Notes under the pieces: model-generated | Seen by the model: the letters and a program-made list of their open reading frames with translations, nothing else | Told to the model about the DNA's origin: nothing | Database searches by the model: none | Assembly (NCBI RefSeq): GCF_019175365.1 | Contig: NZ_CP059572.1 | Coordinates: 8,843,501 to 8,907,500, forward strand | Direction: 5' to 3' | From: Actinomadura graeca | Lineage (GTDB): Bacteria; Actinomycetota; Actinomycetes; Streptosporangiales; Streptosporangiaceae | Length of the DNA stretch: 64,000 bases | Position numbers and translations under genes: made by a program | Part shown: positions 63,461-64,000 of the stretch, one piece after another | Layout: every line of letters starts with the position of its first letter | How positions within the stretch are numbered: the stretch's first letter is position 1

Positions 63461-64000
63461 ATGACGAGCGCGGAGTCGGCGCCGTTCTCGCTGGAGCCCA
63501 GCGAGGACGTCCGCCAGGTCCGGGAGTGGGTCCACGAGTTCGCCCGGGACGTCGTCCGCCCCGCGGCGCAGGAGTGGGACGAGCGCGAGGAGACCCCCTG
63601 GCCGCTGATCCAGGAGGCGTCCAAGATCGGGCTCTACTCGCTCGACTTCTTCGCCGCCCAGTGGCTGGAGCCGTCCGGCCTCGGCATCCCCGTCGCCTTC
63701 GAGGAACTGTTCTGGGGCGACGCCGGCATCGCCCTGTCGATCGTGGGCACCGGCCTCGCCGCCGCGTCTGTGGCCTCGGTCGGCACGCCCGAGCAGGTCG
63801 GCGAGTGGGTGCCGCAGATGTTCGGGTCCCCCGGCGACGTCAGGCTCGGCGCGTTCTGCGCCTCCGAGCCCGACGCGGGCAGCGACGTGGGCGCGATCCG
63901 GGCCCGCGCGGTCTTCGACGAGGCCAAGGACGAGTGGGTGCTGAACGGCACCAAGACCTGGGCGACCAACGGCGGCATCGCCGACGTGCACGTGGTGGTG
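63461..64000 (+). CDS. Acyl-CoA dehydrogenase, N-terminal part
   Basis: First 180 codons of a flavin-dependent acyl-CoA dehydrogenase, cut by the window edge with no stop. It begins MTSAESAPFSLEPSEDVRQV; helical N-domain (FARDVVRPAAQEWDEREETP) and the FAD/substrate strand FCASEPDAGSDVGAIRARA, then LNGTKTWATNGG, are diagnostic. ATG at 63461 with GGAAAGAGGG. The catalytic Glu and most of the C-terminal domain lie outside. Confidence 0.93.
   Translation, partial: MTSAESAPFSLEPSEDVRQVREWVHEFARDVVRPAAQEWDEREETPWPLIQEASKIGLYSLDFFAAQWLEPSGLGIPVAFEELFWGDAGIALSIVGTGLAAASVASVGTPEQVGEWVPQMFGSPGDVRLGAFCASEPDAGSDVGAIRARAVFDEAKDEWVLNGTKTWATNGGIADVHVVV

Overview
The window is about 64 kb of very GC-rich DNA with GTG starts, long antisense reading frames and actinobacterial gene families: an MbtH-like protein, an IdeR/DtxR iron box, Methyltransf_19 (DUF574) methyltransferases, PucR regulators, a RamB-type regulator, GpgS and F420-type luciferase-like enzymes. 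This points to a soil actinomycete. The predicted siderophore chemistry (Gly, beta-Ala, N-methyl-N5-hydroxyornithine) resembles the madurastatin family, so Actinomadura or a relative is the best guess, by inference only. LAYOUT. 1-14.7 kb: the end of a siderophore locus, with a 4030-residue NRPS (C-A-T-C-A-T-C-A[MT]-T-C-T), a consensus-like iron box, a siderophore-binding lipoprotein, an ornithine N5-monooxygenase and an MbtH protein, all on the + strand. 14.9-29.5 kb: mixed chromosomal genes, including two DUF574 methyltransferases, a DMT transporter, a divergent NAD-dependent DNA ligase, a PucR regulator, two large membrane proteins (a zinc-ribbon protein and an acyltransferase 3), an MFS remnant, a GNAT protein, a DoxX-like protein, a MEDS/HATPase regulator and a YbdK-type ligase. 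29.6-36.2 kb: two small membrane proteins divergent from a tightly overlapping mutA-mutB-meaB operon (methylmalonyl-CoA mutase and its GTPase chaperone), then a double-GNAT protein. 36.4-42.5 kb: an atypical Asn(GTT) tRNA next to an HNH endonuclease, a secreted coiled-coil protein, a Gfo/Idh/MocA oxidoreductase, and a pair made of a response regulator/thioredoxin-reductase-like fusion and a cyclic-nucleotide-binding histidine kinase. 42.5-54.9 kb: class II aldolase with a divergent PucR regulator, LLM oxidoreductase, SMR transporter, AraC regulator, aldehyde dehydrogenase, secreted alpha/beta hydrolase, a tandem paralogous pair of unknown proteins and two membrane proteins. 54.9-64 kb: an ABC-2 exporter (ATPase plus two permeases), a secreted M1 metallopeptidase, isocitrate lyase divergent from a RamB-like regulator, GpgS, and the start of an acyl-CoA dehydrogenase cut by the window edge. 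HOW THE GENES FIT TOGETHER. In the siderophore locus the monooxygenase should make N5-hydroxyornithine, which the third A domain (specificity code read as DMENLGLINK) activates. MbtH supports adenylation, the lipoprotein recaptures the ferric chelate, and IdeR would repress at the iron box. In central metabolism, mutAB-meaB (methylmalonyl-CoA to succinyl-CoA) and aceA with its RamB-like regulator (glyoxylate shunt) serve propionate and acetate use. The most unusual items are the NRPS details (degenerate third C domain, MT-interrupted A domain, terminal C-T without A or TE), the redox-inactive-looking TrxR fusion paired with a cNMP-sensing kinase, and the G37-bearing Asn tRNA. No CRISPR array, insertion sequence or prophage was seen.
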